From Planotetraspora silvatica (GTDB lineage Bacteria; Actinomycetota; Actinomycetes; Streptosporangiales; Streptosporangiaceae), in assembly GCF_016863315.1 (NCBI RefSeq), contig NZ_BOOQ01000041.1, forward strand, positions 1-64,000: a stretch of DNA of 64,000 nucleotides, read 5' to 3'. This document shows, piece by piece, positions 17,274 to 26,331 of this stretch (position 1 is its first letter; each line of letters begins with the position of its first letter). Position numbers and translations under genes: made by a program. The notes beneath the pieces were generated by a model. That model ran no database searches and was not told where the DNA came from. It saw only the letters and a program-made list of their open reading frames with translations.

Positions 17274-18179
17274 ATGACCACCTCCGCCAGGCCATGGCGC
17301 GGCGTCCACGTCGCGTCGGCGCTGCCCTTCAACGAGGACCTCTCCGTCGACCACACCGCGTTCGCCGAGCACGTGCGGTTCCTCGCCGCGGGCGGCTGCG
17401 ACGGGGTGGTGCCCAACGGTTCCCTGGGCGAATACCAGACGCTCACCCCGGAGGAACGGGCACGCGTCGTCGAGACGGCCGTCGAGGCCGCCCCCGCCGG
17501 GTTCGGCGTGATGCCGGGCGTCGCCGCGTACGGCGCGCTGGAGTCCCGCCGCTGGGCCGAGCAGGCCGCCGCCGCCGGGGCCACGTCCGTCCTTCTGCTC
17601 CCGCCGAACTCCTACCGCGCCGGGAGGGAGGCCGTCGTCGAGCACTACCGAGAGGTGGCCAAGGCCGGACTGCCGATCGTCGCGTACAACAACCCCATCG
17701 ACACCAAGGTCGACCTGACGCCGGGACTGCTCGCCGAACTCTTCCACGAGGGCCTGATCGTCGCCGTCAAGGAGTTCACCGGCGACGTCCGCAGGGCGTA
17801 CGAGATCGCCGAACTGGCGCCCGGCCTCGACGTGCTGGTCGGCGCCGACGACGTGCTGCTCGAGTTGGGCATCGCCGGGGCCGTCGGCTGGATCGCCGGC
17901 TACCCGAACGCGTTCCCCGAGGCCACGTCCGCGCTGTACCGGCTGGTCACCTCCGACGACGCCGCGGACATCGCCACCGCGCTGCCGATCTACCGTGACC
18001 TGCACCCACTGCTGCGCTGGGACTCCAAGACCGAGTTCGTTCAGTCGATCAAATTGTCGATGGACGTCGCCGGCCGCAAGGGCGGTCCCTGCCGCCCGCC
18101 GCGCCTGCCGCTCCCGCCGGAACTGGTCGCCCGCATCATTGCCGACACCGAAGCCGTCCTCGCGAAGGGCTACAAGTGA
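17274..18179 (+). CDS. DapA-family aldolase, probable 1-pyrroline-4-hydroxy-2-carboxylate deaminase
   Basis: 301 residues forming a TIM barrel of the dihydrodipicolinate synthase family. The Schiff-base lysine is predicted at Lys166 (VAVKEFTGD), the catalytic tyrosine at Tyr138 (VAYNNP), and the substrate loop is GSLGEYQTL. In trans-4-hydroxyproline catabolism this family deaminates and dehydrates pyrroline-4-hydroxy-2-carboxylate to 2-oxoglutarate semialdehyde. The next genes encode the epimerase and the dehydrogenase of the same route, which is why I prefer this role over a lysine-biosynthesis DapA. The start follows GGAGAG. The stop overlaps the next GTG (GTGA). Confidence 0.85.
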   Translation: MTTSARPWRGVHVASALPFNEDLSVDHTAFAEHVRFLAAGGCDGVVPNGSLGEYQTLTPEERARVVETAVEAAPAGFGVMPGVAAYGALESRRWAEQAAAAGATSVLLLPPNSYRAGREAVVEHYREVAKAGLPIVAYNNPIDTKVDLTPGLLAELFHEGLIVAVKEFTGDVRRAYEIAELAPGLDVLVGADDVLLELGIAGAVGWIAGYPNAFPEATSALYRLVTSDDAADIATALPIYRDLHPLLRWDSKTEFVQSIKLSMDVAGRKGGPCRPPRLPLPPELVARIIADTEAVLAKGYK

Positions 18180-19177
18180 GATCACGCCGCACCTTCCACG
18201 CCGTCGAGTCCCACACCGAGGGCATGCCCACGCGGGTCATCGTCGGCGGCATGGGGACGATTCCCGGCGAGACCATGGCCGAGCGCAGGCTGTGGTTCAT
18301 GGACAACAGCGACGACGTCCGCACGCTGCTCATGTACGAACCGCGCGGGCACGCCGCGATGAGCGGCGCGATCCTGCAGCCGCCCACGCGTCCCGACGCC
18401 GACTACGGCGTGCTGTTCATCGAGGTCTCCGGCCTGCTGCCGATGTGCGGTCACGGCACGATCGGGGTCGCGACGGTCCTCGTCGAGACCGGGATGGTGC
18501 CCGTCGTCGAGCCGGTGACCACGATCAGGCTCGACACTCCCGCCGGGCTCGTCGTCGCGTCCGTCGCGGTCGAGGACGGCGCGGCGACGTCGGTCACCAT
18601 CCAGAACGTGCCGTCGTTCTCGTACGCGCTGGACCGGAAGGTCGAGGTCCCCGGCTTCGGCGAGGTCGGCTACGACATGGCGTTCGGGGGGAACTTCTAC
18701 GCGGTCGTCGAGCTGTCGGACCTGGGCCTGCCCTTCGACCGATCCCGCGCCGGCGACCTGCTGGCCGCCGGATTGAAGATCATGGACGCGGTGAACGAGC
18801 ACGACCGGCCCGTCCACCCGGAGCGCGACGACATCAACGGCTGCCATCACGTCTATCTGAAGGCACCCGGCTCGACCGCCGAGTTGTCGCGGCACGCCAT
18901 GGCCATCCACCCCGGCTGGTTCGACCGTTCACCGTGCGGCACGGGCACGAGCGCCCGGATGGCCCAGCTCCACGCGCGCGGAGAGCTGGGGATCGGTGCG
19001 GACTTCGTGAACGAGTCGTTCATCGGCACGCGCTTCACGGGACGACTGCTCGGCGAGACCACGGTCGGGTCGGTTCCCGCGGTGCTGCCGTCGATCACCG
19101 GCCGGGCATGGGTCACCGGAACCTCGCAGTTCCACCTCGACCCCACCGACCCGTTCCCCGCCGGTTTCCTGCTGTGA
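18176..19177 (+). CDS. 4-hydroxyproline 2-epimerase (proline racemase family)
   Basis: 333 residues. Proline racemase-family enzymes use two cysteines; both are present, Cys91 in MCGHGT and Cys254 in PCGTGT, with FHAVESHTEGMPTR at the N-terminus. The enzyme would convert trans-4-hydroxy-L-proline to cis-4-hydroxy-D-proline, feeding the dehydrogenase encoded downstream. A proline racemase activity is possible from family alone, but the neighbours favour hydroxyproline. The start GTG overlaps the previous stop codon by four bases, indicating translational coupling. Confidence 0.88.
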   Translation: MRSRRTFHAVESHTEGMPTRVIVGGMGTIPGETMAERRLWFMDNSDDVRTLLMYEPRGHAAMSGAILQPPTRPDADYGVLFIEVSGLLPMCGHGTIGVATVLVETGMVPVVEPVTTIRLDTPAGLVVASVAVEDGAATSVTIQNVPSFSYALDRKVEVPGFGEVGYDMAFGGNFYAVVELSDLGLPFDRSRAGDLLAAGLKIMDAVNEHDRPVHPERDDINGCHHVYLKAPGSTAELSRHAMAIHPGWFDRSPCGTGTSARMAQLHARGELGIGADFVNESFIGTRFTGRLLGETTVGSVPAVLPSITGRAWVTGTSQFHLDPTDPFPAGFLL

Positions 19178-19857
19178 GTCCTGCCTCCGTTCCCGGCCTG
19201 CCGGACATCGGCCGGCGCGAGAACCTCCGCGACCGGATCAGGGACGCCCTGCGGGCCGCGATCATCTCCGGTGAACTGGAGCCCGGCGTGGTCTACTCGG
19301 CTCCCACGCTGGGCGCGCAGTTCGGCGTCTCGCCCACCCCCGTGCGGGAGGCCATGCTCGACCTGGTGAAGGAGGGCCTGGTCGTCGCGCACCCGAACAA
19401 GGGATTCCGGATCACCGAGGTGTCCGACGAGGATCTCGACAACCTCGCCGCCGTACGGCTGCTCATCGAACCGCCGACCGTTCGGGACGCCGTGACCGTG
19501 ATACCGGCGGAGGACTTTCCCGGGCTGCGGACGCTGGCGCAGGCCATCGTCGACGCCGCCGAACGCGGCGACCTCGTCGGATACATCGAGGCCGACCACG
19601 TCTTCCACCTGACCTTGCTCGGCTACAGCCGCAACCGGTTCCTGCTGGAGGTCGTCTCCGGCCTGCGCGCCAAGACACGGTTGTTCGGCCTGGCCTCGCT
19701 GCTGCGCGGCGGCAGGCTGGGCGCCTCGGCCGCCGAGCATCACGAACTGCTGGACCTCATCGAGGCCCGCGACCCGGTCGGGGCCGAGATCCTCATGCAC
19801 CGCCACGTCGGTCACGTGCGCGGGTTGTGGGCAGGTGCCGCCGCGGACGCCCCATGA
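19174..19857 (+). CDS. GntR-family (FadR/FCD) transcriptional regulator
   Basis: 227 residues. The winged helix-turn-helix covers roughly residues 15-80 (LRDRIRDALRAAII, PTLGAQFGVSPTPVREAML, VVAHPNKGFRI). An FCD all-helical ligand domain follows, with the metal-ligand type motif EADHVFHLTLL and a later EHHELLDLI. The GTG start overlaps the epimerase stop and the stop overlaps the next ATG. It is probably the local repressor, acting on the palindrome at 17227-17239 with a hydroxyproline intermediate as ligand; this is inferred from context. Confidence 0.85.
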   Translation: MSPASVPGLPDIGRRENLRDRIRDALRAAIISGELEPGVVYSAPTLGAQFGVSPTPVREAMLDLVKEGLVVAHPNKGFRITEVSDEDLDNLAAVRLLIEPPTVRDAVTVIPAEDFPGLRTLAQAIVDAAERGDLVGYIEADHVFHLTLLGYSRNRFLLEVVSGLRAKTRLFGLASLLRGGRLGASAAEHHELLDLIEARDPVGAEILMHRHVGHVRGLWAGAAADAP

Positions 19858-21011
19858 GTGCGGACCTCGTCATCGTCGGGGCGGGCGTGGTGGGCGCGGC
19901 CAGTGCGTACTTCGCGTCGCTGGCCGGGCTGCGGGTGGTCGTCGTCGAGCGCGGCGCGCTCGCCGGAGGCACGTCCAGCGCGGGGGAGGGCAACCTGCTG
20001 GTCTCCGACAAGGAGGCCGGCCCCGAGCTCGACCTGGCGCTGTACTCGCAGCAGGTCTGGCGTGAGGACCTGGCGGAACACGCCGGTCTGTGGGAGTTCG
20101 AGGCCAAAGGCGGACTGGTCGTCGCAGGCTCGGAGCGCGGCCTCTCCTCGCTGCGCGAGCTCAGCGTCCACCAGCGCCGGTGCGGTGTCGAGGTCCGGGA
20201 CGTCGCGCGGGACGAGTTGCACGATCACGAGCCGCACCTTTCCCGCGAGCTCGCCGGGGGCGCCTTCTACCCCCAGGACGCCCAGGTCCAGCCGATGCTG
20301 GTGGTCGCGCACCTGCTCCGCCTGGCCCGCGAATCAGGGGCGGAGGTGCGCACGCGCACCGAGGTCGTCGGGTTCCTGCGCGACGGCGACCGGGTCAAGG
20401 GCGTGCGGACCTCCGGCGGCGACATTCCGGCCGGTGCGGTGCTCAACGCGGCCGGCACGTGGGCCGGCGGCGTCGCCGACCTCGCCGGAGTGCACGTCCC
20501 CGTGCTGCCCCGCCGCGGCTTCATCCTGGTCACCCAGCCCATGCCGGTCCGGACGATCCGCCACAAGGTGTACGCCGCCGAGTACGTCGGGGATGTGGCC
20601 AGCTCGGACGCCGCCCTGCAGACCTCGCCCGTGGTCGAGGGAACCGGCGGCGGCACGATCCTCATAGGCTCGTCGCGCGAGCGCGTCGGTTTCGACCGTA
20701 CGGTGTCCGTCACCGCGATCAGCGCCCTCGCCGCCAAGGCGATCGCGCTGTTCCCGATGTTGCGGGAGGTCCGCGCGATGCGCACCTATCTCGGCTTCCG
20801 TCCCTACTGTCCCGACCACCTGCCCGTCATCGGCCCGGATCCGCGCGCGCCCGGCCTCTGGCACGTCTGCGGGCACGAGGGCGCCGGCATCGGCCTGTCC
20901 GCAGGGACGGGCAAGCTGATCGCCCAGGCTCTCGCGGGGGACGAGCCCGGCCTGGATCTCGCGCCGTTCGCCCCCGGCAGATTCCCCGACGCCGAGGAGG
21001 TGCTCAGGTGA
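19854..21011 (+). CDS. FAD-dependent D-amino acid dehydrogenase, probable D-hydroxyproline dehydrogenase catalytic subunit
   Basis: 385 residues of the DadA/glycine-oxidase fold. The Rossmann motif for FAD is at residues 6-14 (VIVGAGVVG), and the C-terminal FAD segment includes GFRPYCPDHLPVIGPD and GHEGAGIGLS. Coupled with the two following genes, it matches the three-subunit cis-4-hydroxy-D-proline dehydrogenase of hydroxyproline operons (LhpB with partners LhpE/LhpF). It oxidises the epimerase product to the pyrroline that the first gene's enzyme consumes. ATG 19854 overlaps the GntR stop (ATGA), so the in-frame Met nine codons upstream is unlikely. Confidence 0.85.
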   Translation: MSADLVIVGAGVVGAASAYFASLAGLRVVVVERGALAGGTSSAGEGNLLVSDKEAGPELDLALYSQQVWREDLAEHAGLWEFEAKGGLVVAGSERGLSSLRELSVHQRRCGVEVRDVARDELHDHEPHLSRELAGGAFYPQDAQVQPMLVVAHLLRLARESGAEVRTRTEVVGFLRDGDRVKGVRTSGGDIPAGAVLNAAGTWAGGVADLAGVHVPVLPRRGFILVTQPMPVRTIRHKVYAAEYVGDVASSDAALQTSPVVEGTGGGTILIGSSRERVGFDRTVSVTAISALAAKAIALFPMLREVRAMRTYLGFRPYCPDHLPVIGPDPRAPGLWHVCGHEGAGIGLSAGTGKLIAQALAGDEPGLDLAPFAPGRFPDAEEVLR

Positions 21012-21316
21012 CCTACCGGATGACCTTCCGCGGAGCCGCCGTCCCCGCAGAGCCCGGTCAGAGCGTCGGCGCGGCCCTGGTGGCGGCGGGGATCCTCGAT
21101 TGGCGCACCACCCGCGGGAGCGGCAGACCCCGCGGCCTGTTCTGCGGCATCGGCGTCTGCTTCGACTGCCTGATCTCGGTCGACGGCGTGCCCGGCCAGC
21201 GTGCCTGCCTCGTCCCGGCCGGGGACGGCATGCACCTCGGCGACGACGCGCGCCATGAGACCGTCGGTCACGGGGAGGACGGCGGCCACGCCGGCGACGC
21301 GGGGGGACCGCGATGA
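21008..21316 (+). CDS. (2Fe-2S)-binding subunit of the D-hydroxyproline dehydrogenase
   Basis: 102 residues. A ferredoxin-like ligand set is seen: Cys46, Cys51, Cys54 (LFCGIGVCFDC) and Cys67 (QRACL). Such small iron-sulfur subunits sit between two FAD proteins in hydrogen-cyanide synthase-like and hydroxyproline dehydrogenases and carry electrons between them. The start GTG overlaps the upstream stop by four bases and the stop overlaps the next ATG. The last 25 residues (Gly/His/Asp-rich) look unstructured. Confidence 0.85.
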   Translation: MTYRMTFRGAAVPAEPGQSVGAALVAAGILDWRTTRGSGRPRGLFCGIGVCFDCLISVDGVPGQRACLVPAGDGMHLGDDARHETVGHGEDGGHAGDAGGPR

Positions 21317-22851
21317 CGGGGAGGGCGGCCGTGCCGTACACGCATGACGTCGCCGTGGTCGGCGCGGGCCCGGCCGGGCTCGCCGCCGCCGTGGAGAGCG
21401 CCGAGGCCGGACTGGCCGTCGTCCTCGTCGACGCCGCCGGACAACCCGGCGGCCAATATTGGCGGCACTACGACGAGAGCCACGCCCGTCCCGGCGACCA
21501 CCGCGGCCATCACGGCTGGTCGGCCTTCACCCGACTGCGCGACCGTCTGGACGTCCTGACCGCCGACGGCCGGATCCATTACCTCCCCGGCCACCAGGTC
21601 TGGCTCATCACCCGTGACGATCCCGGCGTGTTCACCCTGCGGGTGACGCGCTCATTCGGCGGGTCCGCCGGACGCGTCGGGGCCGGAGTGAGCGGGGGCA
21701 CGGAGACCGGGCCGAGCCGGGCGGTTGCGGCGCGGGCGCTGATCCTCTGCCCGGGGGGATATGACCGGCAGTTGCCCGTCCCCGGGTGGGACCTGCCCGG
21801 GGTCATGGCCGCAGGCGGTGCACAGGCCCTGCTCAAGGGTCATCGCACGCTTGCGGGCAGGCGTGCCGTCGTCGCCGGAACCGGGCCGTTCCTTCTTCCG
21901 GTGGCCACGGGCCTCGCGCGAGCCGGTGCGAGTCTGGCGGCCGTCGTCGAGGCCAACGGCACGCTCGGCTGGCTGCGTGATCCCGTGGGCGCGATGTCGG
22001 TCCCGGGCAAGGGCGTGGAGGCGCTGCAGTACGCGGTGCTGATGGCACGCCACCGCATTCCCTACCGCCGAAGGACCGTGATCCGCGAGATCCTCGGTGA
22101 GGACAGGGTCGAGGCGGTCCGGATGGCCAGGGTCGATCGCGAGGGCCGTCTCACCGGGCCGGATCGGGAGGTCGCCGCCGACCTCGTGGCCCTCGGCTGG
22201 GGCTTCACCCCCTCGCTCGAGCTGCCGCTCATGCTCGGCGTGGACACCAGGAAGGACGTGGACGGCTCTCTCGTCGTGGTCGTCGACGACCTCCAGCGCA
22301 GCAGCGTCGACGGCGTGTACGTCGCGGGAGAGGCGACCGGCGTCGGCGGCGCGGCCCTGGCCGTCGCCGAGGGCCGCCTGAGCGCCCTCGCCCTCAGTGC
22401 CTCACTTCGCCGTCCGGCGACGGCGGCCGTGGTCCGGCGGTTGCAAAGGGCGATCCGGCGGGGACGGAAGTTCGCCGCCGCCATGCATCGCGCGTATCCG
22501 GTGCCGGGTGCGTGGACGGAGTGGCTGGCCGAGCCGACGCTGGTGTGCCGGTGCGAGGAGGTCTCTTACGGTGATCTCCTCCGGGCCTGTCACGACCTCG
22601 GCGCGGAGGATGCGCGCACGTTGAAGATGCTGGCCAGGCCCGGGATGGGCTGGTGCCAGGGACGCATGTGCGGCTTTGCGACTGCGGAGATCGCGTCCTG
22701 CCTGAGCGGTCGCGAGACCACTGCGGAAGACCTCCGTTCGCTGTCCACCCGCAGCCTCGCGTTCCCGGTGACCCTGGGCGAGCTCGCCGCACTCACGGAT
22801 GACACGGCATCGGATGGAACGGCATCAGAGGCCACGACGGAGCGGGGCTGA
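21313..22851 (+). CDS. FAD/NAD(P)-binding oxidoreductase subunit with C-terminal [2Fe-2S] domain
   Basis: 512 residues, HcnB/LhpE-like. The first Rossmann motif is at residues 14-22 (AVVGAGPAG), and a second nucleotide-binding segment (RRAVVAGTGPFLLPVA) lies near residue 185. The C-terminus has a BFD-like iron-sulfur ligand set: Cys412, Cys414 (VCRCEEV), Cys448 and Cys453 (WCQGRMCG). It completes the presumed dehydrogenase complex. The 2-oxoglutarate semialdehyde dehydrogenase that should finish the pathway is not encoded here. The gene overlaps its neighbour by ATGA and is the last of the operon. Confidence 0.85.
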   Translation: MTGRAAVPYTHDVAVVGAGPAGLAAAVESAEAGLAVVLVDAAGQPGGQYWRHYDESHARPGDHRGHHGWSAFTRLRDRLDVLTADGRIHYLPGHQVWLITRDDPGVFTLRVTRSFGGSAGRVGAGVSGGTETGPSRAVAARALILCPGGYDRQLPVPGWDLPGVMAAGGAQALLKGHRTLAGRRAVVAGTGPFLLPVATGLARAGASLAAVVEANGTLGWLRDPVGAMSVPGKGVEALQYAVLMARHRIPYRRRTVIREILGEDRVEAVRMARVDREGRLTGPDREVAADLVALGWGFTPSLELPLMLGVDTRKDVDGSLVVVVDDLQRSSVDGVYVAGEATGVGGAALAVAEGRLSALALSASLRRPATAAVVRRLQRAIRRGRKFAAAMHRAYPVPGAWTEWLAEPTLVCRCEEVSYGDLLRACHDLGAEDARTLKMLARPGMGWCQGRMCGFATAEIASCLSGRETTAEDLRSLSTRSLAFPVTLGELAALTDDTASDGTASEATTERG

Positions 22852-22975
22852 GGCTACCCGGCCCGGTTTCGGTATGAATGTCGTGGTTTATCCCGTCCTC
22901 AGGGGAGCCCGGTACACGCATGCTGGTGGAGTGGGTTCGACCGCACGTCCAGCCGTGGATCGAGGAAATCCGAGA

Positions 22976-23893
22976 ATGCCGAGTATGAACCGCATCTGGA
23001 GCTCTGCCGAGCAGATCACTGAGCATGCGCTCAGGCAGCAGCGCCAGTTCGCCGCCGATGCGTCGCACGAACTGCGCACCCCCCTCGCCGCCGTCCGTGT
23101 CGAGCTGGAGGCGGCGCTGCTGTATCCGGCGGACGCGTGCGAGGCGATCAGCGGGGCGCTTGGGGCCCTCAACAGGCTGGAGACGATAGTGGCCGACCTG
23201 CTGCTGCTGGCGGACATCGGGACCGTGCCGCCGGCCGCCGGAGATGAGGTGGATCTGGGGCGACTGGTCACGGGCGAACTCCGGTGCCGCTCGGGACGAC
23301 GGCCGATCCGGCTCCACCGGGAGGCGGGCGTGACCGTCGAGGGGTCGCGCCCCCTGCTGTCCCGGCTGGTGGCGAGCCTGCTGGACAACGCGGAACGGCA
23401 CAGCGCGACGATGGTCGACGTGGAGGTCCGCCGGGACGGCGAGCGAGCCCTGTTGTCGGTGGGCAACGACGGCGAGCCCGTGCCCGAGGAGGACCGTGAG
23501 CGGATGTTCGACCTGTTCTCCCGGAGGGACACGGCCAGGAGTAGAAGCGACGGCGGCCCCGGCCTCGGCCTGGCCATCGTCCGCGAGGTCGTCGAGGCGC
23601 ACGGCGGAGACATCCTCGTCCAGGACGCCGAACCCGGCGTCCGGTTCGTCGTCCGCCTCCCGCTCGCGTCGTCTGCCCAGACGCCCCCGGGGGAGCATTG
23701 GCCGTACGGACGCCCGCTGGACGCGGTCGCGCCGAATTCGCCGCTCACCTCATCCAGGGAAGTCAGAGAAGTGCGGCACCTCCGGGGACAGCGGGGCGCG
23801 GCGGGTGAACCGGCGCACGATCCCTCTATGGCCTTGCTTGCTCAGCTGCCTTTCGAGCCGTCATCCAGGCCGCGATCTGGGTGCGCGACCTGA
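22976..23893 (+). CDS. Sensor histidine kinase, N-terminally truncated and orphan
   Basis: About 305 residues. The phospho-acceptor box is at the very start (FAADASHELRTPLAA, His31), then an N box (LLDNAERHS), a G1-type box (VGNDGEPVPEEDRERMFDLF) and a G2-type box (GGPGLGLAIVREVVEAHGG). No membrane segment or sensor domain precedes the H box, and no response regulator is adjacent, so the 5' part has probably been lost. Starting at ATG 22976 is a guess. After RFVVRLPL, where the family normally ends, about 65 unrelated residues follow and overlap the convergent LuxR gene by 68 bp. That suggests a decayed 3' end as well. Confidence 0.6.
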   Translation: MPSMNRIWSSAEQITEHALRQQRQFAADASHELRTPLAAVRVELEAALLYPADACEAISGALGALNRLETIVADLLLLADIGTVPPAAGDEVDLGRLVTGELRCRSGRRPIRLHREAGVTVEGSRPLLSRLVASLLDNAERHSATMVDVEVRRDGERALLSVGNDGEPVPEEDRERMFDLFSRRDTARSRSDGGPGLGLAIVREVVEAHGGDILVQDAEPGVRFVVRLPLASSAQTPPGEHWPYGRPLDAVAPNSPLTSSREVREVRHLRGQRGAAGEPAHDPSMALLAQLPFEPSSRPRSGCAT

Positions 23894-26171
23894 ATCCGAG
23901 CTTGGTCAAGATGTGCTTGACATGGCTCTCCGTGGTGCGCTGGGCGATGACGAGCGCGGACGAGATCTCCTTGTTGCCCAATCCCCGGGCGACCAGCTCC
24001 GCGACCTCGTGCTCTCGCCTGGTCAGCGGCGACGGCTTCTCCGCCGCCTTCTTCTCCTCGGCCTTCTTCTCCGCGTCAGGCCCGATGCCGAGCGCCTCCG
24101 CGGTCGCGTTCTCGACCGTCAGCCCGCCGCCCTGCCGTACGGCGCCGGCGAAGGCCTCGTCGCCCAGCTTCTCCCGCAGGGTGGCGACGCACTGCTCGTG
24201 GAACTCGGTGTGCTGGCTCCAGCGGGTGAAGATGCCGGCCGTGCGGCGCACCTCGTCCGCGGCGCCGAGCATGCGAGCCGCGCCGATGAGGTGACCCTCG
24301 CTCGCCAGGATCCAGCCGAGCGCCCTCATGCCGATCGTGATGATCAGCCGGTCGTCGAAGTCGCGCCCGACCACCAGGCTTTCGCGTAACAGCGAGATCG
24401 CCCGCGCGTTGTCGCCGTTCTGCCAGGCACCGACGGCGACGATGATCAGCACCCAGGAGCGGATCCAGCTCTCCCCGTGCGCCTCGGACAATGCGAGACT
24501 CCGCTCGATCAGCTCGGCGGCCCGCCGCCGGTCGCCGAGGTAGTGGGCGGCCGTTCCGAGGGAGAGTAGGGCGCACACCAGACGGAAGGTGTTGCCCGCG
24601 GCGGCGTTCCTGGTCGCGGCATCCTCGAGCAGGACGGCCGCCCGCCCGTAGTCGCCCCTGATGTTCGCCGCCATACCCGAGATCAGCGAGGCCAGGCCCA
24701 TGGCCTGCGAGTGATCCAGCTCGCGGGCCAGCACCCGGCCCTCCTCGACGAGAAGCTCGGCCGCCGCGATGTCACCCTGGGTCAAGGCGGCGTCGGCCTC
24801 GGCGCACAGGGCCTCCGCTCGCGTGGCGGTGGGCCCCGGAGCAGCCTCCAGCATGCGGTCGAGCCAGTGACGGCCCTCGCTGTAGAACGCGTTGGGCTTC
24901 CAGTGGGTCTCGTACAGGCTGGTGGCGATGTGCAACCCGGTCTCCGCCTCGCCGGGCTCCTGCAGGCAGAACTCCATGGCGGCCCGCAGATGCGCGCGCT
25001 CCAGCCGCAGCCGGGTGAACCAGGAGACCTGCTGGGGGCCGAACCATTCGGCGGCCGCCTGATCGACCAGCAGCCGGTACCGGTTCCGGTGCCTCCGCAG
25101 CAGCGACCGCCGTTCGTCGGCGCCCAGCCGCAGCCGCCCGAACTCCCGGAGCGTCTCCAGCATGCGATACCGGACCTGTCCCTCGTGCTCCTCCCGCTGC
25201 AGTAGCGACTTGTCCAGCAGCGCGTCGACCAGGTCCAGCGCGTCCTGCCGCTCGATGCCGCCGCCCGTGCAGACGGATTCGACGGTCTCCAGATCGAAGT
25301 CCCCCTGGAAGATCGACAAGCGACTCCACAGCGTCTGCTCGCTGGGGGAGAGCAACTGGAAGCTCCAGTCGACCAGCGCGTGCAGGGTCCGCTGACGCGG
25401 CGCGGCCGTACGGCTGCCGCGCGTCAGGAAGCGGTAACGATCGTTGAGGTGCTCGACGAGCGTGTTCACCGACAACGCCCGCAGACGCACCGCGGCGAGT
25501 TCGATCGCCAGAGGGATGCCCTCCAGCCGACGGCACAGCTCGGCGACCGCCGCCTGGTTGTCCTGGTTCAACGAGAACTCGGGCAGCACCGCCACCGCCC
25601 GCTCCATGAACAGGGCGAGCCCGTCGTACAGTTCCGGCGCCTTCGCCGTCAGGGGCTGATCCGGGCCGGGAACGGCGAGCGGCGCCACCGGCATCCCGCG
25701 CTCGCCCGGGATGCCGAGCGACTGCCGACTTGTCGCGATGATCCGCAGTTCCGAGGCGGTCCGCAGAAGACAGTCGGCGAGCCCGGCGCAGGCGTCGCTC
25801 AGGTGCTCGCAGTTGTCGAGGACGAGCAACGTCCGCTGCGAAGACAGCAGCAGGGAAAGCCTGTCCAGTGGGCGGGTCGTGGACTCGTCGCGCAGGCCGA
25901 TGGTCGCCGCGACCGTCTCCACCACGACTTCCGGGTCGTCGAGGCCGGTCAGGTCCACCAGCCACACCGCGTCGAACGCGCGATGCTCCTCGGACGCCGC
26001 CCGAAGGGCGAGCCGCGTCTTGCCGACGCCGCCCGGCCCGGTCAGCGTCACCAGCCGCGAGACGGTCAGCAGCTGCTTGATCTCGGCGAGTTCCCGTTTC
26101 CTGCCCACGAAGCTGGTCAGGTCGGCAGGCAGGTTGCCAATCCGCTGCATATGCCGCAAACCGACCATCAC
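23826..26171 (-). CDS. LuxR-family regulator with NB-ARC-type ATPase domain
   Basis: 781 residues. The N-terminus carries the usual LPADLTSFVGR entry and a P-loop (GPGGVGKTRL, residues 45-54), with a Walker B-like segment LLVLDNCEH. A helical, TPR-like middle follows. The last 65 residues form a LuxR helix-turn-helix (LTRREHEVAELVARGLGNKEIS, then TTESHVKHILTKLG). A Lys/Glu-rich linker precedes the DNA-binding domain. This is a large ATP-dependent activator of the type abundant in actinomycetes; ligand and targets are unknown. It converges with, and overlaps, the truncated kinase gene. Confidence 0.9.
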   Translation of the reverse strand: MMVGLRHMQRIGNLPADLTSFVGRKRELAEIKQLLTVSRLVTLTGPGGVGKTRLALRAASEEHRAFDAVWLVDLTGLDDPEVVVETVAATIGLRDESTTRPLDRLSLLLSSQRTLLVLDNCEHLSDACAGLADCLLRTASELRIIATSRQSLGIPGERGMPVAPLAVPGPDQPLTAKAPELYDGLALFMERAVAVLPEFSLNQDNQAAVAELCRRLEGIPLAIELAAVRLRALSVNTLVEHLNDRYRFLTRGSRTAAPRQRTLHALVDWSFQLLSPSEQTLWSRLSIFQGDFDLETVESVCTGGGIERQDALDLVDALLDKSLLQREEHEGQVRYRMLETLREFGRLRLGADERRSLLRRHRNRYRLLVDQAAAEWFGPQQVSWFTRLRLERAHLRAAMEFCLQEPGEAETGLHIATSLYETHWKPNAFYSEGRHWLDRMLEAAPGPTATRAEALCAEADAALTQGDIAAAELLVEEGRVLARELDHSQAMGLASLISGMAANIRGDYGRAAVLLEDAATRNAAAGNTFRLVCALLSLGTAAHYLGDRRRAAELIERSLALSEAHGESWIRSWVLIIVAVGAWQNGDNARAISLLRESLVVGRDFDDRLIITIGMRALGWILASEGHLIGAARMLGAADEVRRTAGIFTRWSQHTEFHEQCVATLREKLGDEAFAGAVRQGGGLTVENATAEALGIGPDAEKKAEEKKAAEKPSPLTRREHEVAELVARGLGNKEISSALVIAQRTTESHVKHILTKLGFRSRTQIAAWMTARKAAEQARP

Positions 26172-26331
26172 TACACGCTAGAGAGGGCTAAGGCGCTGGT
26201 CAACGTCCTAGTCCATCGGTTCGCGGAACCCGGGAAGATCTTTGAGTAGCGTGCCCTTTGATGCACGACGAGGCCGGCGGCAGCGCGGTTCGTTGTACCT
26301 CAACGGGTTCGGCCGGACCCACCCGTGATCA

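Noticed and set aside
17995-19173. Long N-terminal extension of the GntR gene
   Set aside because: The frame is open through the deaminase and epimerase genes, but the GTG at 19174 overlapping the epimerase stop gives a normal-length regulator.
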